64,000 nt of DNA from JBMNMS01 sp050953445 (GTDB lineage Bacteria; Bacillota; Clostridia; Peptostreptococcales; Anaerovoracaceae), in NCBI GenBank assembly GCA_050953445.1, contig JBMNMS010000001.1, forward strand, positions 682,001 through 746,000, given 5' to 3'. A model generated the notes under the pieces. That model was not told the DNA's origin and searched no databases. It saw nothing but the letters and a program-made list of their open reading frames with translations. Below, piece by piece: positions 53,535-62,174 of this stretch. Position 1 is the stretch's first letter. Each line of letters begins with the position of its first letter. The position numbers and the translations under genes were made by a program.

Positions 53535-54803
53535 ATGGCAAGCAGCACTATCGCAATGATCATAATAGTCGCTACAATTATACTTTTCGCTACCGAATTA
53601 GTTCCTTTGCCCGTTACAGCCATCTCTGCATGTCTGGCCATGGGAATCTTCAATGTAATCCCGCTTTCCAGCGTTTTCTCAGGTTTTGGAAACGATGTAG
53701 TTTTTTTGGTGGCCGGTGCCATCGTAATAGGAGAGGCTTTGTTCGAAACAGGTGCGGCAATAGGCATAGGAAAACGCCTGGTAAAGCTTTTGGGCACCAA
53801 TGAAAAAATCTTTCTTATGGTTTGCATAGCCTTCACCGGAGCTTTATCTGCTTTTCTAAGTAATACAGCCACCGTTGCAATGATGATGCCGATTATAGCA
53901 TCGGCGGCTATGAATTCAAAGGGCAAAATAACAAAGAAAAACACCTATATGGCCGTCGGCTTTGCTTCCGTTGCCGGTGGTGCATGTACTCTGGTAGGCT
54001 CAACACCTCAGCTAATAGCCCAAGGGGTTCTTTTAGCAGCAGGACTGGAGGGAATGAAGTTTTTTGATTTGGCATATAGTGGCATCCCCAAACTGCTGTT
54101 AATGATGCTTTATTATTATACCATCGGATATGCTCTTCAAAAAAGGGTCTTCGATTTTGATGATGTCCCCGACAAGGTGTGTGAAAACGGTAATGATAAT
54201 TCCGCTCAAAGCCCTGTTAAGATGTGGATCTCCGTAGCAATTCTCTTTGGATGTGTCGTTGGTTTTGTTTCCCAAATATGGACCGTAGGCATCGTGGCCA
54301 TGGTAGGCGCCGTATTATGTGTAGTAACAAAATGTATTAGCATCAAGCAGGTATTTGCTCGAATGGACTGGACCACAGTAGTCGTTTTAGGTGGTGCATT
54401 AGGCTTTGCGTCCGGCGTTGAAAAAAGTGGTGCCGGTGAAATAATCGCCCATACCGTAATAGGATGGTTAGGTGAAGATGTTAGTACATGGGTACTTTTA
54501 TCCGCAATCGCACTTATCGCATGCGTCATGGGGAACCTGATGTCTCATACAGCAACGGCTGCCATACTGGCACCCATATGCCTGATTATGGCAAGGAATT
54601 TGGCTATCGAGCCCTTAACCATGATGATAGTGATAGTAATGTCTGTTAATATGACATACATTACTCCCATATCCACCCCCCCAAACACCATGACTTTAAT
54701 TGGCGGGTACAGGTTTATGGACTATGTAAGGGTTGGAACTCCATTAAATATACTTATGTATTTTTTGAATATAATGCTTATCCCTATCCTTTTTGATATA
54801 TGA
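53535..54803 (+). CDS. SLC13/DASS family carboxylate permease
   Basis: The 422-aa protein has about 11-12 hydrophobic segments and the two SNT-type motifs of the divalent anion:sodium symporter family (SNTATVAMMMP and SHTATAAILAP), which coordinate sodium and carboxylate. The C-terminal TYITPISTPPNTM matches the second hairpin. It ends the LysR-controlled operon and most likely imports the acid that the CoA-transferase activates. Sodium coupling is typical of the family and would fit a sodium-type ATP synthase. Confidence 0.88.
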   Translation: MASSTIAMIIIVATIILFATELVPLPVTAISACLAMGIFNVIPLSSVFSGFGNDVVFLVAGAIVIGEALFETGAAIGIGKRLVKLLGTNEKIFLMVCIAFTGALSAFLSNTATVAMMMPIIASAAMNSKGKITKKNTYMAVGFASVAGGACTLVGSTPQLIAQGVLLAAGLEGMKFFDLAYSGIPKLLLMMLYYYTIGYALQKRVFDFDDVPDKVCENGNDNSAQSPVKMWISVAILFGCVVGFVSQIWTVGIVAMVGAVLCVVTKCISIKQVFARMDWTTVVVLGGALGFASGVEKSGAGEIIAHTVIGWLGEDVSTWVLLSAIALIACVMGNLMSHTATAAILAPICLIMARNLAIEPLTMMIVIVMSVNMTYITPISTPPNTMTLIGGYRFMDYVRVGTPLNILMYFLNIMLIPILFDI

Positions 54804-54830
54804 TAATAAACAAATTCTTCACAGCCTTCA

Positions 54831-55442
54831 TCAGGAATCTCCTTCTAAGTCCATATCACCAAACACCTTGGTAACCAGCCTCAGATACTCCTCATATGCC
54901 GGATATTTAGAAAGAGAGGATAAAGCTCGGGCTATCTCCTTATAATACCAACCTTGTCGCTCCTTATCAGTTTGATTGAAACGAGTCCATATTTCATCAC
55001 CTACAGTTAAATAGTCCTTATAGATAGCCCTTATATTGCTCAACTTATCTCCAAGTGCCAGAATCCTTTCATCTTCTGTGGCCCTGTTGCTTTTCAAAAA
55101 TTCTACTGTGCTTCCCTTTCTTCTATTCCAGGATCCTATCGGATCATCTTCCTTTTCCTCACTTTCAGCTTCCACCAACCTTCTGATTCTGTGACCAAAC
55201 TCCCTCTCTATATCCTCAAAACTTATGGTCTCGTTGTCTTCCACAGTATCATGTAAAACTGCTGCGGCGATTATTTCTATGTCGGTGGTCATGGTAGCTA
55301 CTATTGCCGCCACTTCCATAGGATGTAGGATATATGGAATAGTGGTACATTTTCTTGGGATATTCTCATGTGCATTTGTTGCGAAAATTATGGCCTTATC
55401 CAATATTTCCGTATCGATATTGTCCGTTTCCTCTTTCCACAT
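54831..55442 (-). CDS. HD-domain hydrolase, small alarmone hydrolase-like
   Basis: The 203-aa protein matches the HD domain of RelA/SpoT-type hydrolases without synthetase or regulatory parts. Motifs: ILHPMEVAAIVA with the first metal His, LHDTVEDN with the HD pair, and LGDKLSNIRAI with the last Asp. A plausible activity is (p)ppGpp hydrolysis, as in Mesh1-like small hydrolases, but other nucleotide substrates are possible. It stands alone. Confidence 0.82.
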   Translation of the reverse strand: MWKEETDNIDTEILDKAIIFATNAHENIPRKCTTIPYILHPMEVAAIVATMTTDIEIIAAAVLHDTVEDNETISFEDIEREFGHRIRRLVEAESEEKEDDPIGSWNRRKGSTVEFLKSNRATEDERILALGDKLSNIRAIYKDYLTVGDEIWTRFNQTDKERQGWYYKEIARALSSLSKYPAYEEYLRLVTKVFGDMDLEGDS

Positions 55443-55476
55443 CGTAACTTTCCCCCTTTATATTGCTACCTTATTC

Positions 55477-56082
55477 TCAACTATCCTTTTTAATTAACTC
55501 ACCGGTTTTAATATTATATTTATACTCTATCTTCCTGTTATTATCATCTATTACTTCCACCTCAAAAACTTTTAGATCTTTGTCAATTTCTATGCTCCAT
55601 TCATAAAAGCGAAAACTCCCTTTTGCATCCTCGATAGCCTTTTTTGTTAGGGGTTCAATCACTTCTAAATCATCACGGGCTATTTCCTCTGTTGCCTTGT
55701 TACCGTAATCAGTATCCGTCTTTAATATTTTCCCGTCAAAAGGGTCTATTTTGACTTCGTACTCCATTTTCCCATCGTAACCTTCAACTTCATATACGTA
55801 ATTATTACCACCCTTTTTCAGTTCCATTTCCTTTATCTTTGCATTGGGGTATTCTGCATGGAAAATATCAAAAGCTTCTTGTGGGGAGATCTTTAACCCC
55901 TCTATGGATAGATGGCCTACAACATCTAACTCATTATTCCTAATTATCCCATTCTCCTCTAAGGTGTTGTTCATATCATCCAGATTGTCTAAATCTGTTT
56001 CTTCCTGCACCGCATTTCCACAGGCGGAGAACAACATAACCATTAGAAATGTTAACGACAGAATAAGAATGTTCCTTTTCAT
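55477..56082 (-). CDS. PepSY-domain lipoprotein
   Basis: The 201-aa product has a signal peptide and lipobox LFSAC (Cys about residue 21), then an acidic linker. Two PepSY-like units follow of about 60 residues each (SPQEAFDIFHAEYPNAKIKEMELKK and LTKKAIEDAKGSFRFYEWSIEID, each ending in a YEVKIDPFDGKIL or YKYNIKTGELIK type strand). PepSY proteins are thought to inhibit proteases or act at the cell surface. Its neighbour is the HD gene, 34 bp downstream. Confidence 0.87.
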   Translation of the reverse strand: MKRNILILSLTFLMVMLFSACGNAVQEETDLDNLDDMNNTLEENGIIRNNELDVVGHLSIEGLKISPQEAFDIFHAEYPNAKIKEMELKKGGNNYVYEVEGYDGKMEYEVKIDPFDGKILKTDTDYGNKATEEIARDDLEVIEPLTKKAIEDAKGSFRFYEWSIEIDKDLKVFEVEVIDDNNRKIEYKYNIKTGELIKKDS

Positions 56083-56134
56083 TTTTTCTGCTCCTCTCTT
56101 TCTGTTTTTATTATTATTGCAAAAAAGAATAGGC

Positions 56135-57280
56135 TTATTCCCTGGACTTAAAATTATAGACGGGCCTTATCTGCATTAAAATTTCAGCGGTAGAGACAAT
56201 CTGCCTCACGATGGAGCCCATGTTCTTATACGCCATAGGGGCCTCGTCTAATGTATCACTGGTGATGCAAGTCGTATAAATGCCCTTCATCTGCCTTTTA
56301 TATTCATCCATTGACAGGCTTTTAAATGCGGCCCTGCGGCTCATTATTCTACCTGCGCCATGAGGTGCGGAACAATTCCAGTCCCGGTTGCCCTTACCCA
56401 TACAGATTAAGCTCCCATCCCGCATATTTAAAGGAATCAGCAATTTTTCGCCCTTTTTAGCCGATACCGCACCTTTCCGCAGTATCATCTCCTCTGTGTC
56501 AATATAATTATGTATGGTGGTAAATTCATCAATTTTCGATAATGATAAAATATCAAGAAGAGTATCCATTATAGCTTTACGATTTAAAGAGGCAAATCGC
56601 TGTATCAATTTCATGTCGTGGATATAATCATTAAAAAGATCTCCGGAAACATATGACAAGTCCTTGGGCAATGCATCAGACTTTCCGCTTTTTTTAATCT
56701 GACTTTGGGCTTTCATCTGGTAATATTCCGCAACTTCCTTACCTATATGTCTGCTGCCGGAATGAACAACAATAAAAAGCCTGTCATTATCCCCTTGCCC
56801 TACCTCTATGAAATGGTTTCCTCCCCCTAAAGTACCGATGCTTAGACGGGCCCTGTCCATATCAACGCTATCCGCACATTTTAGTTTGTCAAGATTTATT
56901 TCGTCGTTTAAGGGATGGTACTTCTTTCGTATATTGCGTCCTGAGGGTATTTGTAAACGAATTATATCATCCAACTTCTTGAAATCAATAGTTCTTTCTT
57001 CTATTTCAACAGTCTCCATGCCACAGCCTATATCAACTCCCACCATACCAGGCACTATTTTATCATGAATTGTCATAGTGGTTCCGATTGTACATCCCAT
57101 ACCCGCATGGACATCTGGCATTATCCGAATCCTACTTTCAGCAAAATCCTCCTGATCGCAGACAGCACGTATTTGATCCGCCGCAAATTCATCAAGATCT
57201 TCACAAAAACAAACTGCATTATTATATTTTCCTTTTATGGTTAAAACGGATAGGGTATTTTTTGACGCTTTATTCTTCAT
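56135..57280 (-). CDS. rtcB: RtcB-family RNA ligase
   Basis: This 381-aa manganese- and GTP-dependent enzyme joins 2',3'-cyclic phosphate and 5'-OH RNA ends. Motifs: MPDVHAGMGCTIG, GVDIGCGM with the metal Cys, GGGNHFIEV, HSGSRHIG, and CSAPHGAGRIMSR with the guanylated His. The ATG at 57280, after GGGGGC, gives the family start; longer in-frame extensions are rejected. The archease (rtcA/archease) partner is not next to it. Bacterial RtcB is usually linked to RNA repair. Confidence 0.94.
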   Translation of the reverse strand: MKNKASKNTLSVLTIKGKYNNAVCFCEDLDEFAADQIRAVCDQEDFAESRIRIMPDVHAGMGCTIGTTMTIHDKIVPGMVGVDIGCGMETVEIEERTIDFKKLDDIIRLQIPSGRNIRKKYHPLNDEINLDKLKCADSVDMDRARLSIGTLGGGNHFIEVGQGDNDRLFIVVHSGSRHIGKEVAEYYQMKAQSQIKKSGKSDALPKDLSYVSGDLFNDYIHDMKLIQRFASLNRKAIMDTLLDILSLSKIDEFTTIHNYIDTEEMILRKGAVSAKKGEKLLIPLNMRDGSLICMGKGNRDWNCSAPHGAGRIMSRRAAFKSLSMDEYKRQMKGIYTTCITSDTLDEAPMAYKNMGSIVRQIVSTAEILMQIRPVYNFKSRE

Positions 57281-57350
57281 AATTTCTGCCCCCTGAAATA
57301 CCTTACCACAGTAGCTGTTAATCACGCTTACATTCGAGCTGTATTGATAT

Positions 57351-57379
57351 TTGTATTTTATCATCCAGTATTTTATAAT
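57351..57379 (+). promoter_or_regulatory. Promoter of sfsA
   Basis: TTGTAT (57351-57356), 17 bp, TATAAT (57374-57379). Confidence 0.6.
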
Positions 57380-57426
57380 ACTCTTATTATAAATCAATTA
57401 ATAGAAATATCAAAGGACTCATGACC

Positions 57427-58155
57427 ATGATATACGAAAAGGTAGTGATCGGCACTTTTATTGCCAGGCCCAATCGGTTTACGGCCCATGTGAAAATCGA
57501 CAAAAAAATGGAGACCGTTCATGTGAAAAATACGGGACGCTGTAAGGAAATACTTGTGGCGGGAGCTAAGGTATATTTGGAGGACCATTCCGCAAATATG
57601 AAAAACCGTAAAACCCGCTATTCTTTAGTAGCCGCGGAAAAACCGCACTATTTGCAGAGGCAAGAAAACCTATTAATCAATATAGATTCATTGGCTCCTA
57701 ATAAGGTGATAAAAAAGGCTTTAATGGATGGCTCTTTGGTATTGCCGGGTTTCGAAAAGGGCTTCACCCTGATCAGACCCGAAAAAACCTTCGGTAAATC
57801 AAGATTCGACTTTTATGTTGAGGGAAATGCTAATCAAAAAGCATATATTGAAGTTAAAGGTGTAACTCTTGAGGATAGAGGTGTTGCACGTTTTCCAGAC
57901 GCCCCCACCGATAGGGGAGTCAAACACATTTATGAGTTGATTGAAGCGACGGAAAACGGCTTTATGACCTATATAATTTTTCTTGTACAAATGCATGGTG
58001 TAGAATATTTTGAGCCAAATGATGCTACTCATCCCGCCTTCGGCAAAGCCTTGCGAAAGGCATTTGATAAGAAGGTCAATATACTAGCCTATGACTCTTT
58101 GGTGGGCGTAGATACACTGGAATTAAATAATCCTGTGGAAGTAAGGCTTGGTTGA
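57427..58155 (+). CDS. sfsA: SfsA family protein
   Basis: The 242-aa protein matches SfsA, first linked to maltose regulation in E. coli and now suspected to be a nuclease-fold protein. Motifs: VHVKNTGRCKEIL, RFDFYVE, YIEVKGVTLEDRGVARFPDAPTDRGVKH and the C-terminal FxPNDATHPxFGKAL. ATG 57427 lies nine bases after AAAGGA and is preferred over ATG 57421. It is a stand-alone gene divergent from rtcB. Confidence 0.92.
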   Translation: MIYEKVVIGTFIARPNRFTAHVKIDKKMETVHVKNTGRCKEILVAGAKVYLEDHSANMKNRKTRYSLVAAEKPHYLQRQENLLINIDSLAPNKVIKKALMDGSLVLPGFEKGFTLIRPEKTFGKSRFDFYVEGNANQKAYIEVKGVTLEDRGVARFPDAPTDRGVKHIYELIEATENGFMTYIIFLVQMHGVEYFEPNDATHPAFGKALRKAFDKKVNILAYDSLVGVDTLELNNPVEVRLG

Positions 58156-58193
58156 AAGTAAAGTGCCGTCAAATTCGGCTCTTTGTACTTCAC

Positions 58194-59033
58194 TCACCCT
58201 TTTATGAAGGTTCCTTCATCAATTTCTTTAAATGCCTGGCTTAGCTCCTCTTTAGTGTTCATCACAATAGGGCCCCCCCAAGCAATTGGCTCATTAAGGG
58301 GTTCCCCAGCCATAAGTAAAAATCTCATTCCCTCAGTGCCCGCTTTTACATAAATCTCTTCCCCGAAATCAAACAATACCGCCCTTCGCCTTTCAAAGTA
58401 TTCCCCCCATTCCTCAAAATAACCGCCGCCCTCCACGATATATATAAAGAGATTGTCTTTATCGGAAGTTGTAAGTTCCCAAATAGCCCCGGGTTCCAAA
58501 GCAACATCAAGATAAAGCACTTTAACATAATCTCCCGATACGGCTCCTTTTGTATCTTCGTAAATGCCTGATAATATTCGTACAATTGCCCCCTTCCCCT
58601 TAATTTCAGGGATCATTTCACTTTTAATATCGCGATATTCCGGATCCATCATTTTATCTTTTGCCGGGAGGTTCACCCATAGCTGTGCTCCCAGCATATG
58701 TTTGGAAGCCATGGGCATTTCCTGATGCAATATCCCGCTTCCTGCCGTCATCCACTGACAACTGCCGTCAGTAATGGCACCCCTATTACCAAGGCTGTCC
58801 CCATGCACGATTTCTCCGCCAATTAAATATGTTACCGTTTCGATTCCCCGATGTGGATGCCATGGAAAACCTTTGATATAGTCCTCGGGATCCTCTGAAT
58901 CAAATGCATCCAACATCAAAAACGGATCAAAATCCTCTACATCCGGTTTTCCTATGACTCTAACTAATTTAACTCCCGCCCCGTCATATTGCGTCGATCC
59001 GGTTACAACCTTTTTTACTGTTCTTCTTGCCAC
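58194..59033 (-). CDS. Pirin family protein
   Basis: The 280-aa two-cupin protein has the metal-binding PWHPHRGIETVTYLI (two His), HGDSLGN and MTAGSGILHQE blocks near residues 55-110 and a C-terminal cupin with FGEEIYVKAG. Some pirins act as quercetin dioxygenases or redox sensors; the role here is unknown. The start is GTG at 59033, six bases after AGGGGGGG. A TTG six codons upstream is rejected. Confidence 0.92.
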   Translation of the reverse strand: MARRTVKKVVTGSTQYDGAGVKLVRVIGKPDVEDFDPFLMLDAFDSEDPEDYIKGFPWHPHRGIETVTYLIGGEIVHGDSLGNRGAITDGSCQWMTAGSGILHQEMPMASKHMLGAQLWVNLPAKDKMMDPEYRDIKSEMIPEIKGKGAIVRILSGIYEDTKGAVSGDYVKVLYLDVALEPGAIWELTTSDKDNLFIYIVEGGGYFEEWGEYFERRRAVLFDFGEEIYVKAGTEGMRFLLMAGEPLNEPIAWGGPIVMNTKEELSQAFKEIDEGTFIKG

Positions 59034-59077
59034 TTTGTACCCCCCCTGCAATTATTAATTATGCCCATATTGCTTTA

Positions 59078-59776
59078 TTAATCATTTGTGACATCACCGT
59101 TTCCCGTAACCGGGATAGCCTCGCCTAAAAAATACGGCTCCGGCTTAATAATTGACATTCCGAAAGCTTTAACCCTTGCCATCGCCTCCCGCATATTCCT
59201 CATACCTTGTCCTGCATAAAGCCTTGGATCGGAAGAAACCCCATAGGCATCCAGGCCCAAAGATCTTGCGATATATAGTGCCCTATACAAATGATATTCT
59301 TGTGTTACTATAATTACTTTTTTTGCTTGAAATATATCCCTTAGCCTATATATGCTATCGTATGTAGTGAATCCCGCATGATCCATAAAAATATGATTGG
59401 AAGGTACTCCTTCTGCCACAGCATATCTTTTCATTACATTAACTTCATCATATCCTTCTCTGCCATGATCGCCGCTTACAACAATTCTATCGGAAATTCC
59501 ATTATTATAAAGCTGTATACCCCGTAAAAGCCTGTCCTCCAGCATAGGGCTTGGTCTGTCTCCCCAAACGCCGGCGCCCAGCACAAGGATGCAATCCGGA
59601 TCAATATTTAGGGCTTCTTCTACGCTAATGACCCTATCATTTGTAGATGAAATCATGTATCCGTTAATCGCCAGCACCGTCACGGCAAAGGCAAAGAAAA
59701 TGCTGGCTATAACCGTCAATATTATTATGGTTTTCCTTTTTGCCTTTGATTTATAATATATCTGTGCCTTCCCCAT
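59078..59776 (-). CDS. SanA/YdcF-like DUF218 membrane protein
   Basis: The 232-aa protein has one N-terminal membrane helix (about 15-37) and a cytoplasmic or extracellular DUF218 domain. Motifs: ILVLGAGVWGDRPSPMLEDRLLRG, VVSGDHGREGYDE, and TQEYHLYRALYIARSLG, which resemble SanA, a protein that affects the vancomycin barrier in enterobacteria. The enzymatic activity of the family is not known. It lies downstream of the SipW-type locus, in the same orientation. Confidence 0.86.
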   Translation of the reverse strand: MGKAQIYYKSKAKRKTIIILTVIASIFFAFAVTVLAINGYMISSTNDRVISVEEALNIDPDCILVLGAGVWGDRPSPMLEDRLLRGIQLYNNGISDRIVVSGDHGREGYDEVNVMKRYAVAEGVPSNHIFMDHAGFTTYDSIYRLRDIFQAKKVIIVTQEYHLYRALYIARSLGLDAYGVSSDPRLYAGQGMRNMREAMARVKAFGMSIIKPEPYFLGEAIPVTGNGDVTND

Positions 59777-59846
59777 TTGAATAATGTCTTTCTACAGTAT
59801 ATTTGTTTTAAATGATTATATCACATTATACAGTTTCCATAGTGCA

Positions 59847-59891
59847 AGAAAACGACGGTTTAGGGCTTGAAGACCTTCATCGTCGTTTTCT
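59847..59891 (-). terminator. Terminator downstream of the DUF5305 gene
   Basis: AGAAAACGACG (59847-59857) pairs perfectly with CGTCGTTTTCT (59881-59891). The reverse-strand arm ends in GUUUUCUUG, a modest U-tract. Confidence 0.65.
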
Positions 59892-59938
59892 ATTATAGCC
59901 AGCTCTATAATATCCGCTTATTATTTTTATTATTATGT

Positions 59939-60979
59939 TCATGCAGAGTTCCAGCTGTAAAGATTATTGTCATCGATAATAAACAGCTCGTTGTTACGAA
60001 GCATCGTCCCTTCATCAGGAATATATATTATGGGCTTTTGCCTTTCGTCAGAAATTTTAATCAAATCTTTTATGCTATGCACCTGAAAATGATAATCATA
60101 TCTCAGTTTGGGGATTTCCTCCACAGCCACCATCCTGCTACCGTAATTTTTTAAGAGCCCGCTATTTCTTCTTTTTATTATGGTTGTTGTCTCAGGTTCT
60201 TTAATCTTAAATATCAATATAGGTATAGCCGCCATCAACAAAATCATTATAGCTCCAAGCAAAGAAACCTTCATTTTGTTGAAGGACAAAATCGTGTCAA
60301 CTTTCTCCGTTAAAGCCTCCTTGATAGGTTCACCCATAACCTTTTCTATTCTAAAAACATCCTCCAGCAAAGGGACCTCTAAACCTGATGAAAAGGGTAT
60401 ATTTATTTCTTTTCCTTCCCTCAATACTGTTATTGTTCCCGCGATTTCCACAACAACATCATTAGCAACCTTCATCCCTGAAATCTCTTTGGCCTTAACT
60501 GCAAATGCATCGTAATCCTGTAAGCTAAACTCCACCTTTTCTTTTAGCTCCAGGCGATCCTCTATGGTCTCATTTATTTGCTTTTCCAATAGGATAAAAT
60601 CCTTTGACCAGTAAATATCTTTGCTTGCTACCTGCCCTTGATAACCATTTACCTTTGCCAATACCCTATATTTTGCACTAAGGGGTGTTGACTCTCCCCC
60701 CTGGTATATCACGCTAAAATCTGCACTGATATGATCCAGTAGTTGTTTGCTATAATAACCGCCTTCTTCCATTATGATATTGGCGAAAAGCTCATTGGGC
60801 TTCAACACAACATTGTAATTTACCGACGGGCGGCAGCTATACTCAAAAATTACCCGCTCCTTAGTGAAATCCGTTTTGTCATTTATGGTTTTATATGTAT
60901 AAAAACCGGTTATAAGAAAAAGAAAAATCAAAACCATCAAAGTGTATTTTTTTGTCCTATTTTGCATAGTGAGTTTCAT
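59939..60979 (-). CDS. DUF5305 family membrane protein
   Basis: The 346-aa protein has a membrane helix near residues 12-29, an extracellular region to about 235, a second helix near 237-258, and a cytoplasmic tail of about 85 residues. The extracellular part (FEYSCRPSVNYNVVLKPNELF, TPLSAKYRVLAKVNGYQG) matches the DUF5305 family as I recall it. These proteins often sit beside SipW-like signal peptidases and proteins with SipW-type signal peptides, as here. The function is unknown. AGAGGTAG precedes the ATG. Confidence 0.82.
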   Translation of the reverse strand: MKLTMQNRTKKYTLMVLIFLFLITGFYTYKTINDKTDFTKERVIFEYSCRPSVNYNVVLKPNELFANIIMEEGGYYSKQLLDHISADFSVIYQGGESTPLSAKYRVLAKVNGYQGQVASKDIYWSKDFILLEKQINETIEDRLELKEKVEFSLQDYDAFAVKAKEISGMKVANDVVVEIAGTITVLREGKEINIPFSSGLEVPLLEDVFRIEKVMGEPIKEALTEKVDTILSFNKMKVSLLGAIMILLMAAIPILIFKIKEPETTTIIKRRNSGLLKNYGSRMVAVEEIPKLRYDYHFQVHSIKDLIKISDERQKPIIYIPDEGTMLRNNELFIIDDNNLYSWNSA

Positions 60980-61013
60980 TTTCTACCTCTATTATTGTCA
61001 ATACTTTTATTAC

Positions 61014-61042
61014 GGGGTGCCCTGAAATCGTCAAGGCACCCC
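61014..61042 (-). other. Hairpin between the SipW-dependent protein gene and the DUF5305 gene
   Basis: GGGGTGCC (61014-61021) pairs with GGCACCCC (61035-61042). On the reverse strand it is followed by GTAATAAAAG, not a U-run, so it is a weak terminator or an intercistronic stabiliser. Confidence 0.55.
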
Positions 61043-61072
61043 TCCTTACGACCCGATTGGAAGCTGATTTGT

Positions 61073-62029
61073 TTAGAATTTTTGCAGATGGTTATGGTTA
61101 AGATTTTCTGCCGGAATATCTAAATTAAATTGATCCCAAAGCAGATCTATAGTAAATCTTGCTGTTCTATTTTCAGTAAGTGAATCGGAAACACCCGATG
61201 GTGCCGCAGAATGACCGGAAGTATAAATTCCTGCTTTATCCGGATCCATAGCTATGCCAAAATAAAGATCCATACGGTTTTTATCAGGATATACATAAAG
61301 GAGTTCATTTTCTAAATATGATTTCAAATCCATTCCTTCAAGTGCGGAAAGCCTGATAAAGCTTACTCCTCCCACTTCAAAAATGTCAGAGGGCGCAAAT
61401 AGTGATTCGGGAAACACATTGACATGCTGGTTGGGATGCCCTGCAGTTGAAGAGTACTCTCTAAAGATACGCATAGATACACCTATGGCATTTTTTAACG
61501 CAGTGGTATCGCAGGATTTCACTTTAATATCTATATCGCTCAATTTAGCGGCTATTGTGCCAACATTCACTATATCAGATTGAAAAACCTGCGCATAGCC
61601 GGGGTATATCTGCTGCAGATCCACTTCAATTGTACTTGATGCTAACGTGTCGTTCGTATAGCAATCCACTGTTGCACCTAAAGGAGCGGCATCCTTTAAT
61701 TTGGCATCAAATTTGGTTTTAGTATAACCTTCAATCCTCTCCTTATAATTTGCAAGAGCTTGTTCAGAACTAATTACATTGTAGTTTGTTCCCCTTCCAA
61801 AATAGTAGTTATCTACATAACCATCACCTACTCCGTCTATTATGCTCCATGAGGATTCATTATCCTGCCCTGCATATTGCCCATATAAAGCCAAGTCGAC
61901 AAATTTGACTTTTAGTTCGCCGGTAGATACCTTTGTGTCGACCTGCAGGTTATCTGTCCAATAGGCATATCCTACACCCATGATCAGCATTGCGCATGCG
62001 AGCACACTCACTAATACCTTTTTTTTCAT
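61073..62029 (-). CDS. SipW-dependent exported protein, TasA/CalY-like
   Basis: The 318-aa product starts with a signal peptide whose end carries the SipW-type motif GVGYAYWTDNL (about residues 18-28). The mature part has features of TasA/camelysin-like proteins: an early STGELKVKFVD strand and a YPGYAQVFQSDIVNVGTIAAKL segment. TasA-type proteins form extracellular fibres in Bacillus biofilms; fibre formation here is inferred. The mature chain contains only two Cys. AAGGAGAAGAGG precedes the ATG. Confidence 0.82.
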   Translation of the reverse strand: MKKKVLVSVLACAMLIMGVGYAYWTDNLQVDTKVSTGELKVKFVDLALYGQYAGQDNESSWSIIDGVGDGYVDNYYFGRGTNYNVISSEQALANYKERIEGYTKTKFDAKLKDAAPLGATVDCYTNDTLASSTIEVDLQQIYPGYAQVFQSDIVNVGTIAAKLSDIDIKVKSCDTTALKNAIGVSMRIFREYSSTAGHPNQHVNVFPESLFAPSDIFEVGGVSFIRLSALEGMDLKSYLENELLYVYPDKNRMDLYFGIAMDPDKAGIYTSGHSAAPSGVSDSLTENRTARFTIDLLWDQFNLDIPAENLNHNHLQKF

Positions 62030-62081
62030 TTCCTCTTCTCCTTTTGATTTTTTTTGATAAAACCAGTTATGACTTGCATTT

Positions 62082-62100
62082 ATTATACACTCCTGTATAA
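62082..62100. promoter_or_regulatory. Inverted repeat over a -10-like TATAAT upstream of the SipW-dependent protein gene
   Basis: TTATACA (62083-62089) and TGTATAA (62094-62100) form a 7-bp inverted repeat with a 4-base spacer. On the reverse strand a TATAAT (62087-62082) overlaps one arm. The -35 match is poor (ATTACG), so an activator or alternative sigma factor may be needed. Confidence 0.45.
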
Positions 62101-62174
62101 ACCGCGTAATTGACCTATAGTCTATACTTGCATACCCTTAAAGTACCATCTGTTATTCTCCCCTGGTGGTAGAG

